From Trachythela sp. YZ-2020 (Eukaryota; Cnidaria; Anthozoa; Malacalcyonacea; Clavulariidae): a stretch of 64,000 nt of DNA. The notes below the pieces were generated by a model, which saw only the letters and a program-made list of their open reading frames with translations, was not told the origin of the DNA and made no database searches. Both the position numbers and the translations under genes were made by a program. Positions 19,631-31,028 of the stretch are shown one piece after another (positions within the stretch are counted from its first letter, which is position 1; every line of letters begins with the position of its first letter). The stretch spans positions 4,402,501 to 4,466,500 of the forward strand of contig JADLSH010000379.1 of NCBI GenBank assembly GCA_016169945.1, written 5' to 3'.

Positions 19631-20596
19631 CTATGTTGCACCTTCCTCCAGATTGTCCAAAAATTTCTTCCAGCCAAAATAATTGCATTCAATAATCATT
19701 GTGGTCAAACTTGTGGGATGACGGGTTTCGGACTTCCTTGCAGCTACCAAAGCGTCTATATAATCATCTTTCTTCGATTCACTCCAAACATTATAAACCG
19801 GGGTAGGGAATGGTGTCATAGAAGATAATGCATAACTACAAAGTAATCGGCACAATCTACCATTGCCGTCGGAGAAGGGATGCAAGTCCAGAAGTTCAAA
19901 CAACAGCCAGCTACAAGTCTTGAACATCTTATAAACACCAACCTCCAAATCGTCCTCTTCTTTTACACAATATGTTATCAAATCATTATATCTGTCCAGT
20001 AATGTCTGCACGCTTCTTTCCATATCTTCCGGATTCTGATATTCATACCACTCTCCCTCAAACTGTGCAAATCGCGCCTTGTGACTCATTTCACCAGGCT
20101 TTGTTACGTTCTTGGGTAACTCCAGATCTTTCAGGATCAACTCGTGTGCACTCTTAATTAAACTTACATCTAGTAACCCATGCAATTTTTCGACTTCAGC
20201 ACTATCTTTTACTTTTTTGACTTCGTTCAGAAGAAACTTATAAGCTTCTAGTAAGTTTATAGTTTTCCTTTCTTGTTCAGATAAAGACCGCAGCACGGCC
20301 GACCGCTGTAAAGTGATATTTAAAACGTTGAGACAAGATTCAACGCCTTCCTTGGTAGTACATCCATGTCCTTCCTCGATGTTTACATGGTAAATAAATT
20401 GTATTAAGCAACCACGAAGCGCCTGGTTAAGACGTTTCTCATCAATAGAGTCCTTCCGCTGTTTCCATTTAATTTGGTATTCCACAATCTTTTTAACCAT
20501 TTCATTCACAGAAGGAACTTGTGTGTCTTTTTTCCGCCATTTCGGCCACTCGTCGGCTTCAAAATCAATTAAGCTTGGTACAGTACTAGTGGGCAT
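19631..20596 (-). CDS. Fic-domain protein A (putative AMP- or other nucleotidyl-transferase)
   Basis: This is an intact 321-aa, uninterrupted frame. The Fic core spans about residues 140-270. A flap-like stretch (RFAQFEGEWYEY, 175-186) is followed by the complete active-site motif HPFSDGNGR (239-247), with catalytic His239, Asp243 and Arg247. Fic enzymes usually transfer AMP from ATP to a protein hydroxyl. A canonical inhibitory (S/T)xxxE(G/N) helix is not obvious; the nearest match is NLLEAY at about 114-119. There is no signal peptide, membrane segment or TPR, so it is not an FICD orthologue in layout. A splice-acceptor-like TATATAG lies 15 bp upstream of the ATG (exon from 20,611), in the same place as CTTGCAG in copy C, suggesting a non-coding first exon. 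The target protein is unknown. Confidence 0.9.
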   Translation of the reverse strand: MPTSTVPSLIDFEADEWPKWRKKDTQVPSVNEMVKKIVEYQIKWKQRKDSIDEKRLNQALRGCLIQFIYHVNIEEGHGCTTKEGVESCLNVLNITLQRSAVLRSLSEQERKTINLLEAYKFLLNEVKKVKDSAEVEKLHGLLDVSLIKSAHELILKDLELPKNVTKPGEMSHKARFAQFEGEWYEYQNPEDMERSVQTLLDRYNDLITYCVKEEDDLEVGVYKMFKTCSWLLFELLDLHPFSDGNGRLCRLLCSYALSSMTPFPTPVYNVWSESKKDDYIDALVAARKSETRHPTSLTTMIIECNYFGWKKFLDNLEEGAT

Positions 20597-21700
20597 TGTC
20601 TGATTTTTTATCTATATAAGGACAAGGTGATATAAATTAACATCAGGCGTTACTTTTCACAACGCAGAGTCAGAAAAAATTTTCAATTTAAGGTTAATTA
20701 TTCGTCTATTATCTTTACTTTGTCCTATGAAAGAAAAGGCAGACGGTTGGCGATTTAGCAGTTTGAAAAAAGTCTGGGTTTTTTTCTCGCAAATGTCTCC
20801 CCTTCCAAAAAAATATCCAGACCCTCAGCAGAATATAGGATTTTATCAGTGATATATATGGCGAAGCACAAGGTGGCCATTAAAAGCACTGGCGGTAATG
20901 ACAGCTAGCAAATGATGCTAAATCTATTTATGTATTCGCTATAAAACAAAGGGTCATTGCATAATAGACATTACTGTGTGTAATAAAGAATTCACACACT
21001 CTTATAACTCACTGTATGATCTGACGACAATATAATGCACTGTCGCTGACTCACTATTACTGAAATCCAACTCATGCCCAATGCCGGCTAGCAGGGATCG
21101 AAAATTACGCTATTCCACTATACCGTATATAGTAAAATGCCGGACGGAATGGTAAACTTCACGATCTTGGTATTCCGTTTTTTTATCTCGTAGTGGAGTT
21201 TTTGCTCACTTGCCTATCTTATTTTGCTGTGTAATTTTAACTTTGCTACATGACAAACTGGCACCAACAGTAATGCATAACAGAGCAATGCATTTGACAG
21301 ATTATTGGTGTATAAGTAAAACCCTAATGTATAATGACAGAAGTGTTTGCTATTTTTGTCGGTTGATCTTTAGTTCTGGGGTCTTGGGAGGTACCTTAAC
21401 CACAGCACCACATTGACTACATATTTTGCTTTGGTCGGCTCCCCAAAATAGATGAGCTTCCTACACCCCTGAGAGGCTAGGGGGTTATTAAATTGCAATT
21501 TCCTCTGTGGGGGAGGTGTGGAGTTTTCTGGAATGACCCATCTCAACAAAGTGATTTTGAGAGAGAAATTTACATTCAAAGACATTCAATACGGTTATAA
21601 AAGTAAAGTGTTTTGCAGGCAAGATTTGGTATCACTTACTGATGTAAGTAAACACAATCAACATAGAGTATACGAGCCAAAGTAACTCAGTAAGTTGATT
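20597..21700. other. Upstream of Fic gene A, no gene
   Basis: It includes a TATATAG-type sequence at 20,612-20,618 that could be a splice acceptor or, less likely, a TATA element. No coding stretch is supported. It is duplicated in unit B. Confidence 0.4.
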
Positions 21701-21870
21701 CTATCTAGGGATCATGGATTTACTGGGGGTGCAGATTTTTCCGTGCGGGGGTTCACCCTTCCGGCACCAGCGCAAATTATGTCAAAGATGCCATATATTA
21801 GTGAAAATTTCAGTATGAACTCATTGATTCTGACTTGTTGTGCACCCCCCAGTAGATACGCCTATGGTGC
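21701..21870. mobile_element. MITE-like fragment with GGATTTACTGGGGG end
   Basis: GGATTTACTGGGGGTGCAG near 21,715 faces GTGCACCCCCCAGTAGATAC near 21,840 as imperfect inverted ends. The duplicate in unit B (about 30,005-30,165) has a few extra Gs. No target duplication was defined. Confidence 0.45.
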
Positions 21871-22776
21871 AGGTTCCCAATTTTGGATTTGACAGGGCAT
21901 TTATCAAACAAAAATATAATATTGGGCCATTGATGATGAGGCTCATCATTTTGACCATCTAGGCAATCTTATTTTTTTCTGACAAGGTGATCCTGCAGGG
22001 GTCCTCAGTGACGATTCATCCTGTCTCAGATGCCGGTCACGCCCTGATTCATGACGACCACCCGCTTAGCACCCCCCCCCCCCCCCTATCAGATGAAGCC
22101 AGCAATATTTGCCCGTTACATATACAATAATTATTTTGATACACATCTGAGAGCCTGATTTGCCTGTGATCGAAACTGGCCGGGTATTCTAAAGCTAAAG
22201 CTATACACATATTTTCTATAGACCTAACTGGTGTACAGTAACAGGAGAAATGGCTCCCCTGGCCAAATTTCCTAGGAAATATGAACTCCATTTGGAAATT
22301 TGGTCCTTTTACAAATATTGATCAATGTCCAAACATCTCCAACTTATGAGAGGCTTAACAGAACTACATCAAAACTTAGCAGATTAGAGTAAAAAGCAAT
22401 TTTGGTAGTTAAAAGAACTGGTTCGAAACGTGGTTAAAAGAAGTAAAACTTGACAGGAAAGTGTGAAATTCCACGATATATTTTGTCAAGTCTGCTAATG
22501 AAGGCTAATGAAAAAATCTTCATCTTTAAATATATAGCGAAAGAAACAGCGTAGTTCGGCGATGTCTACGTCTAATAACAGCTAACTATCATTAATATAC
22601 AGTAATATACGTTTTTCTGCACAAGGTCATCATTGACATACATGTCTAGTTTAGTTTATTGCCTTTAAATATACCACTCTGAGGTGGACAGAAAGCCTTA
22701 ATGTTCAGGTTTTACAACCCAATTGACAAAGGTTCCGAGGGTTAGTAAGTTAGTCACGTTAGGGGAAGGCCCTCAA
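21871..22776. other. Intergenic end of unit A
   Basis: It contains a poly-C run (about 22,072-22,086), partly shortened in unit B. No genes are seen. Confidence 0.4.
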
Positions 22777-22896
22777 AGTGATCAACCCAAACAATATTAC
22801 TGTGGAATCTGTGATAAACAGCTGAATGGAACGAAACCTTATCAAGCACACATGGTAAGCAAGGGACATAAAGAAGAGGTCGAAGCACAGTCATGA
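22777..22896 (+). pseudogene. Truncated copy of the U1-type zinc-finger exon
   Basis: The frame begins SDQPKQYYCGIC and ends with the same stop as the exon at 17,257-17,402. It lacks the first 26 bases and the acceptor, because the tandem duplication breakpoint lies inside the exon. The C-x2-C-x12-H-x5-H finger is intact, with small substitutions (SKGH for SKAH, VEAQS for VDAQS). It is presumably not expressed, unless splicing reads through from unit A. Confidence 0.7.
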
Positions 22897-23750
22897 ATAA
22901 TGATGATGTACTAGTGCTCTAGTGGGGGCACTGCAGTTGACAGAGTGCGGACTCTGTTCTAATGTTACGCGAGGGGCAAATCACTCCTAAAAAGTAGGAC
23001 GGAACGTTTGGACTTTCGAAAGTCTGGGAATTATATAGTGGGACTTTTTGGGAATTTGTCACTGACTTTTGAGTTTTTTACGAAATAATACAATATTTTC
23101 TTGTTGTTTCAGTGTTCTGGTGAAAGCTATGCAGTAATTATATCCGCTTTTTCTTCAACACTTGATAAAAAATACAATACTGGTACTAGAGCAAAATTGT
23201 CAGAATCCATACTTTACTTCAGGATAATATTACATGAAGCAGATCGCATATTTATGAGACAGAATGTCGATTCCGTCATACTCTTTCAAATTTTGGGGTC
23301 TTTCGTTCAATTCAGTCGTATATTTTAGATTTTAAGAGTGTTTTTTTATGAATTTTAAGAATTGTCAAGTATATTTAAATGGGTTTTGGGGACTTTTAGA
23401 GACTTTGGACTTTTCGTCCTAGTGTACGAGACCTTTAGAGTGATTTGCCCCTCGATGTTATGAGGTATAATGGTGGAGGCGCTGCGACTACTAGCCGGCT
23501 AGTCTTGAGGAGTGTGTCGCTATGCTTAACACTAACAGAGTGAGGAATCTGTAAGATTCAAGTTTTATAACGTTATGAAACTATGTCTTCAAATGCTCTG
23601 GTGGCCAGCACTGCTGCTACTAGATCGAGTGAAGACTCTACACGATTCAAGTTATGTTATAAATATATTGTTACGTTAACGAAACTATGGCTTTAGATGC
23701 ATGCTTTTATGGGAACACAGCAGTATACAGAGGGAAGATTCAAGTATTAA
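22897..23750. other. Duplicate of 17,403-18,245, no gene
   Basis: It follows the same sequence as unit A with minor indels. Nothing further is recognised. Confidence 0.4.
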
Positions 23751-23833
23751 AGGGATATGGCAATAAAAATTTAGTTTATCTCATTTGAAAGAACTTTTAA
23801 AATTATATTTTAATCCACCTTGCCAACGTTTCG

Positions 23834-26468
23834 ATAAAGCTGTGGCTGTTTCTGGAATGACATTGGTTAGAAATGATAGAACGTATGGTACAGGAGGGGG
23901 TGTTGCTTTATATGTGAACAACAAAATACCATTTAAAATTCGCAAGGACTTGAATGACCCCTTGTTTGAGTGTCAATGGGTTACATTACGTCCAAAATGG
24001 TTACCAAGAGCAATTTCAAAAATTGTGGTGTGCTGCGTATACCTACCACCGAGTCATAGCGAGATAGACAGTTTTTATGATTACTTTTATAATTGCTATG
24101 ACAAACTCTGTACTGAAAGTCCTAACTCAGCTTTCATTGTTTCGGGCGATTTTAACCCAACGAGTAACGGCTTTCAACAGAGTCGATTAAATAGACACTG
24201 TAGTCTCAAACAAGTTGTTAAGGTTCCGACACGGAATAACAATATACTTGATTTGATTTTTACAAATATCGCGCATTTCTATATAAATCCTGAGGTCTTG
24301 GCACCTCTATCAACATCAGATCATAACATTGTGTTGTGGAAAGCGAGAACTGATGCCTCTGTAGTAAAGGCTGGAAACATAGTAAAGGTAAAAGTGAGAG
24401 ATCTCAACCATACAAGTACGGAACAGTTTGGGGTTTTTCTAGAGAACTATGACTGGAGTGAACTTTTCTCTAACAAAGGACTCGATGAGAAAGTTGATGC
24501 TTTTCTTCATTTTACTAAAGTGATTATCAACGAGTTTTTTCCCGAAAGAATAATAAAAAAGCATACCAACGATAAACCCTTTATGACGCAAAAAATTAAA
24601 TCTCTGATGGATAAAAGAAATAAAGCTTTTAAAAACAATAAAACCGAGCTCTTCAAATATTTACGTAGACAAGTTTCAGCTGAGATAAAGAAAGCCAAGC
24701 TGCAGTTTTATGATAAAAAGGTAAGACCAAACCATAGTTCATGCCCAAAAGCATGGTGGAAGCAAGTTAAAAGATTAATTGGATCAAGGAAAAACGCTGT
24801 GACTCTAGTAGACTCCGAGACAAATCTCCAAATGAACGATAAACAATCGGCAGATTCAATTAATAACTTCTTTGCTAATTTAACGATAAATTATCCACAT
24901 ATATCAAACGAGTGGCTAGAAATGCAATGCCCGGATGATCTACCGTTAATCAGTGTTGAAGAAGTTGCTAGAGAATTGAATGCAATTAATGTTAACAAGG
25001 CACCTGGGCCAAATGATCCACCTTTGAAGATTCTGAAAATGTTTTCGAAATTGTTTGCCGTTCCCCTTGCTGAAATTTTTAATGAGTCATTTCAGACAAA
25101 GAAATTTCCTGAAACTTGGAAAAAATACAAAGTAACTGGGATTCCTAAGATCACACCATGTACAATCGCTGAAAACCTTAGACCGATTGCATTAACCAGT
25201 GTTTTATCAAAAGTTCAGGAATCCTTTACCAACAAGTGGATAAATGAAGATATAAATGGGAAAATTTCCAATTCCCAATATGGAGGGCTCCCAGGATCTT
25301 CGACTTTGTATGCCCTTCTAAATCTACTCCACAACTGGTATAGAGCAATGGACGAGCCACAAAGAGTAATACGAATAATTTTTCTTGACTTTAGAAAAGC
25401 GTTCGATCTAATTAATCATAATATACTGCTAAGAAATATGAAAGAGATGGGAGTTAGATTGGCCTTAATCCAATGGTTTGGAACATACCTCAATAAAAGA
25501 TCCCATTTTACTAAATTTGGGAATGATACGTCTGATTATGCATATATCAATGGCGGAGTGCCACAAGGAAGTAAACTCGGACCAATTGCCTTTGTAATAA
25601 AGATTGATAAACTTCCCTCTGTAATAAAAGAAGAAATCCAACTCATGATATCAACCAACATGGAAACTAATGTTATACTTGAACATGATACATTAATGTT
25701 TATGGATGACACTACATTATACGAGGTACTAGATGTCAGCCACCATATTTCTGGGAAGCAACTGGGTGGTGCTGAAAGTAAAGTTAAGAGCGTTTTAAGG
25801 TTTACTGAAGAAGATATGATGGAGTTAAATCAAACGAAATGCAAAGAAATGATAATTGACTTTCGAAAAAATGTAACTGTTATTCCACCGCTAGAAATCA
25901 ATAGACATGTATTTGAAAGGGTTAAATGTTACAAATTACTTGGTTTATGGATTGATGACAATTTGAAGTGGTCAACTAACACATGCTATATTGTTAAAAA
26001 GCGGTAAAAAGACTGTATTTTCTGAAGATGTTAAAAGGTTATGGTGCACCAAAGCAGGATTTAAAAGCCTTTTATATGGCTGTCATAAGATCGACACTTG
26101 AATATTGTGCTAAAATTTGGCACGGAAACTTAACCAAGGAACAGTCTACTGACATAGAACGAGTTCAGAAGCGTGCGCTTAGGATAATTTGTCCTGGTCT
26201 GACTTATGAAGAAGCATTACTGGACTGTAACCTTAAAACATTAAAGGCTCGCAGAGAAGAGATGTGCGGAAACCTTATAAAAACAATGACAGACCCTAGA
26301 CATAGATTACACAGTTTATTGCCAGAAACAGTTAATCAGATAAGACAGAGACAAACTAGATCAAATGGAGAAAAACTGTATAATTTTAGATATCGAACTG
26401 AACGATTTAAAAATAGCCCAATTGTGTATGGGATTGAATGTTTTAACCGAACGCTGGAGTCGAAGTAA
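23834..26468 (+). pseudogene. LINE ORF2: endonuclease and reverse transcriptase, one frameshift
   Basis: A long frame (23,834-26,007) begins inside the endonuclease. It shows TGGGVALYVNN, the GDFNP block, DLIFTN and STSDHNIV. The reverse transcriptase follows with NKAPGPNDPP, IFLDFRKAFD, GGVPQGSKLGP and the catalytic FMDDTTLYE (both aspartates kept). Near 26,000 a single frameshift separates the C-terminal part (26,028-26,468), which carries STLEYCAKIWHG, then IERVQKRALRII. With about the first 60-80 endonuclease residues missing and one frameshift, it is inactive but young. It belongs to the Jockey/CR1 group; the clade is not resolved. It differs clearly from the LINE at 1.9-8.3 kb. Confidence 0.9.
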
Positions 26469-26640
26469 ATTTATCGAATTCTATCAAAAAATTTTCAAAT
26501 TTTATTTAAGATTACTTGTAAATATTAACTCTTAACATTAGTCTTAGTATATTTTTTTATACAGTTTAAATGTAATTCACATTGTAAATTAGTATTTAGT
26601 ATTTACTATTTAATGTGAAATTCTAGAAAGATTAAAGAAG
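23834..26640 (+). mobile_element. 5'-truncated, nearly intact LINE inserted in unit B only
   Basis: In unit A the sequence runs ACGTTTCG-TATCTTGC with no insertion; in unit B the LINE lies between ACGTTTCG and ATCTTGC. No target-site duplication is visible, and one T appears lost. The element lacks the start of its endonuclease, carries the rest of ORF2 with one frameshift, and ends in GATTAAAGAAGA after an AT-rich 3' region of about 170 bp. Confidence 0.92.
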
Positions 26641-27198
26641 ATCTTGCTTAGTTCTTGAGATATTTTGACTGAAAACGATGAGCTGTCCGCCATCTTGGAT
26701 TAATTTTTGATCTCATTAACGGTGGTTTAGACGTTTAGTGACGTCACAAGCAGGGTTAGCCATATAAAACTACTCCTAGGTGACCAAATAACAATTAGTA
26801 GATGTTTAAAAAGTTGTCGGTCAATTTGTTATTTGAAATAGTGACCGAATTATAATTTTGGGCTCATAATGACCATTGACTTGGGTAAAGTACTTGCGTG
26901 TCCTTGCTTGTGGCGTAACATGCATATCCAGTTATCCACAAGAATCCAAGATGGTGGAGTGGTGGACAGCTCGCTGATTTATGATTCGCTGAGTTCTGAA
27001 GCACCTTCAGCTGTGACGTCACCCCTAGGTCCCAGTCTCATACTACATCCGCGTTTTTTCTCGCTTGCTTCAGAACGGCGGGACTAGGCTGCTCAAGAAC
27101 TAAGAAAGATACGAAAAATCGGTAAAGGAGATTTTTAAATAATTTTAAAAGTTCTTTCAAATGAGACAAACTAAATTTTTATTGCCATATCCCTTTAA

Positions 27199-27941
27199 AT
27201 GTTATAAAGATATTGTTACGTTTGCTTACGTCACACAACTTCAATCCATATAAACATTAGGTATACGCAATGAAATGTGGGATACATGTAAGTAAAATAT
27301 TCATGTTTGAAAGTGGCATGATGTAAGGACTTCTAAGGTCAATTGGCTCGAGGTGCTCTTTTGGGGAACTCAAAAAGTGGCGAAAATGGCCAGAAAAGGC
27401 TAACCCTTAACATTTTTTTCAACAAAAAGTTAAGGCTAACACCTCATAGGCTCAAACTCAAAAAGTGGCTAAAATCGCCAAAAAGTAAAGGCTAACTTTT
27501 CTTCGACAAAAAAGTAAAGGGTAAGTGGCCAAATTGCACGTGATTAAATTGGTACACATGATTGAACAATTTCCTAAAGTATAATAATTGATATATATTT
27601 AATTTGGTGCCGAATTTAGTAGCTCTTCAGCAATGGTCGAGACTTAAAGTTGGTCTCAATCCAAGTAGTGTCTTACAGTGATGCTAAATGACACAATTCT
27701 TTAAAAATTAAAAGGTACTCGAATTGTTCTGTGTAACATCGCCTTTAAACTAATCTATCTTTCTAAGTTACGGCGACCGGTTACTCGTTTTTCGTGTTAA
27801 AATAATATTTACGGATACAGATACATTTATAAGATTATTGATTTTAAAAACAAATGAGACAAACGGAACACATACACACATTTATAAAGTACTTTTTTAA
27901 ACTTTGTCTTTGTGAAAACTTTGTTCACGTAATTCGTAAAA
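27199..27941. other. Fic gene B downstream region
   Basis: It duplicates the region behind Fic gene A, with some AAAAAGTGGC/AGGCTAAC blocks missing and the stretch near 27,600 shortened. Confidence 0.5.
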
Positions 27942-28850
27942 CTATGTTGCACCTTCTTCCAGATTGTCCAAAAATTTCTTCCAGCCAAAATAATTGCATT
28001 CAATAATCATTGTGGTCAAACTTGTGGGATGACGGGTTTCTGACTTCCTTGCAGCTACCAAAGCGTCTATATAATCATCTTTCTTCGATTCACTCCAAAC
28101 ATTATAAACCGGGGTAGGGAATGGTGTCATAGAAGATAATGCATAACTACAAAGTAATCGGCACAATCTACCATTGCCGTCGGAGAAGGGATGCAAGTCC
28201 AGAAGTTCAAACAACAGCCAGCTACAAGTCTTGAACATCTTATAAACACCAACCTCCAAATCGTCCTCTTCTTTTACACAATATGTTATCAAATCATTAT
28301 ATCTGTCCAGCAATGTCTGCACGCTTCTTTCCATATCTTCCGGATTCTGATATTCATACCACTCTCCCTCAAACTGTGCAAATCGCGCCTTGTGACTCAT
28401 TTCACCAGGCTTTGTTACGTTCTTGGGTAACTCAAGATCTTTCAGGATCAACTCGTGTGCACTCTTGATTAAACTTACATCTAGTAACCCATGCAATTTT
28501 TCGACTTCAGCACTATCTTTTACTTTTTTGACTTCGTTCAGAAGAAACTTATAAGCTTCTAGTAAGTTTATAGTTTTCCTTTCTTGTTCAGATAAAGACC
28601 GCAGCACGGCCGACCGCTGTAAAGTGATATTTAAAACGTTGAGACAAGATTCAACGCCTTCCTTGGTAGTACATCCATGTCCTTCCTCGATGTTTACATG
28701 GTAAATAAATTGTATTAAGCAATCACGAAGCGCCTGGTTAAGACGTTTCTCATCAATAGAGTCCTTCCGCTGTTTCCATTTAATTTGGTATTCCACAATC
28801 TTTTTAACCATTTCATTCACAGAAGGAACTTGTGTGTATTTTTCCGCCAT
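27942..28850 (-). CDS. Fic-domain protein B, N-terminus changed by a one-base deletion
   Basis: This 302-aa frame is almost identical to Fic A from residue 25 onward. The active-site motif HPFSDGNGR is intact (residues 220-228), with all catalytic positions present. Relative to A, one base is missing in the T-run at about 28,835-28,840, so the original ATG now leads to a frameshift. The best remaining start is a downstream ATG at 28,850 (MAEKYTQVPS), which loses about 19 N-terminal residues but leaves the Fic core complete. It may be a functional shorter protein or the first step of decay. The flanks, including the acceptor-like TATATAG upstream, are shared with A. Confidence 0.75.
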   Translation of the reverse strand: MAEKYTQVPSVNEMVKKIVEYQIKWKQRKDSIDEKRLNQALRDCLIQFIYHVNIEEGHGCTTKEGVESCLNVLNITLQRSAVLRSLSEQERKTINLLEAYKFLLNEVKKVKDSAEVEKLHGLLDVSLIKSAHELILKDLELPKNVTKPGEMSHKARFAQFEGEWYEYQNPEDMERSVQTLLDRYNDLITYCVKEEDDLEVGVYKMFKTCSWLLFELLDLHPFSDGNGRLCRLLCSYALSSMTPFPTPVYNVWSESKKDDYIDALVAARKSETRHPTSLTTMIIECNYFGWKKFLDNLEEGAT

Positions 28851-31026
28851 TTCGGCGACTCGTCGGCTTCAAAATCAATTAAGCTTGGTACAGTACTAGT
28901 GGGCATTGTCTGATTTTTTTTCTATATAAGGACAAGGTGATATAAATTAACATCAGGCGTTACTTTTCACAACGCAGAGTCAGAAAAAACTTTTCAATTT
29001 AAGGTTAATTATTCGTCTATTATCTTTACTTTGTCCTATGAAAGAAAAGGCAGACGGTTGGCGATTTAGCAGTTTGAAAAAAGTCTCCCCCTCCCAAAAA
29101 AATATCCAGACCCTCAGCAGAATATAGGATTTTATCAGTGATATATATGGCGAAGCACAAGGTGGCCATTAAAAGCACTGGCGGTAATGACAGCTAGCAA
29201 ATGATGCTAAATCTATTTATGTATTCGCTACAAAACAAAGGTTCATTGCATAATAGACATTACTGTGTGTAATAAAGAATTCACGCTCTCTTATAACTCA
29301 CTGTATGATGATCTGACGACAATATAATGCACTGTCACTGACTCACTATTACTGAAACCCAACTCATGCCCAATGCCGGCTAGCAGGGGTCGAAAATTAC
29401 GCTATTCCACTATACCGTATATAGTAAAATGCCGGACGGAATGGTAAACTTCATGATCTTGGTATTCCGTTTTTTTATCTCGTAGTGGAGTTTTTGCTCA
29501 CTTGCCTATCTTATTTTGCTGTGTAATTTTAACTTTGCTACATGACAAACTGGCACCAACAGTAATGCATAACAGAGCAATGCATTTGACAGATTATTGG
29601 TGTATAAGTAAAACCCTGATAATGACAGAAGTGTTTGCTATTTTTGTGTTGATCTTTAGTTCTGGGGTCTTGGTAGGTACCTTAACCACGGCACCACATT
29701 GACTACATATTTTGCTTTGGTCGGCTCCCCAAAATAGATGAGCTTCCTACACCCCTGAGAGGCTAGGGGGTTATTAAATTGCAATTTCCTCTGTGGGGGA
29801 GGTGTGGAGTTTTCTGGAATGACCCATCTCAACAAAGTGATTTTGAGAGAGAAATTTACATTCAAAGACATTCAATACGGTTATAAAAGTAAAGTGTTTT
29901 GCAGGCAAGATGGTAAGATTTGGTATCACTTACTGATGTAAGTAAACACAATCAACATAGAGTATATGAGCCAAAGTAACTCAGTAAGTTGATTCTATCC
30001 AGGGATGGATTTACTGGGGGAGGGGGTGCAGATTTTTCTGTGCGGGGGCTCACCCTTCCGCCACCAGCGCAAATTATGTCAAAGATGCCATATATTAGTG
30101 AAAATTTCAGTATCAACTCATTGATTCTGACTTTGTTGTGCACCCCCCAGTAGATACGCCTATGGTGCAGGTTCCAAATTTTGGATTTGACAGGGCATTT
30201 ATCAAACAAAAATATAATATTGGGCCATTGATGATGAGGCTCATCATTTTGACCATCTAGGCAATCTTATTTTTTTCTGACAAGGTGATCCTGCAGGGGT
30301 CCTCAGTGACGACGATTCATGACGACCACCCGCTTAGCACCCCCCCCCCCCCTATCAGATGAAACCAGCATCCATCCCTGATTTTATCACATACGGTATT
30401 CAATGTTTACACCACTTTAAGTTAAAATATAGCAATATTTGCCCGTTACATATACAATAATTATTTTGATACACATCTGAGAGCCTGGTTTGCCTGTGAT
30501 CGAAACTGGCCGGGTATTCTAAAGCTAAAGCTATACACATATTTTCTATAGACTTAACTGGTGTACAGTAACAGGAGAAATGGCTCCCCTGGCCAAATTT
30601 CCTAGGAAATATGAACTCCATTTGGAAATTTGGCCCTTTTACAAATATTGATCAATGTCCAAACATCTCCAACTTATGAGAGGCTTAACAGAACTAAAAC
30701 TTGACAGGAAAGTGTGAAATTCCACGATATATTTTGTCAAGTCTGCTAATGAAGGCTAATGAAAAAATCTTCATCTTTAAATATATAGCGAAAGAAACAG
30801 CGTAGTTCGGCGATGTCTACGTCTAATAACAGCTAACTATCATTAATATACAGTAATATACGTTTTTCTGCACAAGGTCATCATTGACATACATGTCTAG
30901 TTTAGTTTATTGTCTTTAAATACCACTCTGAGGTGGACAGAAAGCCTTAATGTTCAGGTTTTACAACCCAATTGACAAAGGTTACGAGGGTTAGTAAGTT
31001 AGTCACGTTAAGGGGAAGGCCCTCAA
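28851..31026. other. Unit B region upstream of Fic gene B, no gene
   Basis: It is the duplicate of 20,597-22,776, including the GGATTTACTGGGGG MITE-like fragment (about 30,005-30,165) and a poly-C run (about 30,340-30,352). Confidence 0.45.
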
Positions 31027-31028
31027 AG

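Larger units (their letters stand above)
17283..22776. repeat. Tandem segmental duplication, unit A
   Basis: It starts within the zinc-finger exon at AGTGATCAACCC and ends at GGCCCTCAAA, where unit B begins immediately. It contains the zinc-finger 3' end, a 622 bp TTAA MITE and Fic gene A. Differences from unit B are mostly single bases and short indels, plus the LINE found only in B. Confidence 0.93.
23751..27194. mobile_element. TTAA-flanked MITE (Kolobok-like), unit B, split by LINE
   Basis: It has the same ends and TTAA flanks (23,747-23,750; 27,195-27,198) as the 622 bp MITE in unit A. A LINE insertion occupies 23,834-26,640. Confidence 0.88.
22777..31026. repeat. Tandem segmental duplication, unit B
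   Basis: It follows unit A directly, in the same orientation, and ends at GGCCCTCAAAG (31,026-31,028). It is longer than A mainly because of a 2.8 kb LINE in its MITE. Other stretches differ by short indels, for example a shortened block near 30,690 and extra bases near 30,370-30,430. Confidence 0.93.

Noticed and set aside
20609..20622. TATA box for Fic gene A
   Set aside because: TATATAG is only about 15 bp from the ATG, and the homologous position in copy C reads CTTGCAG, so a splice acceptor is the better explanation.
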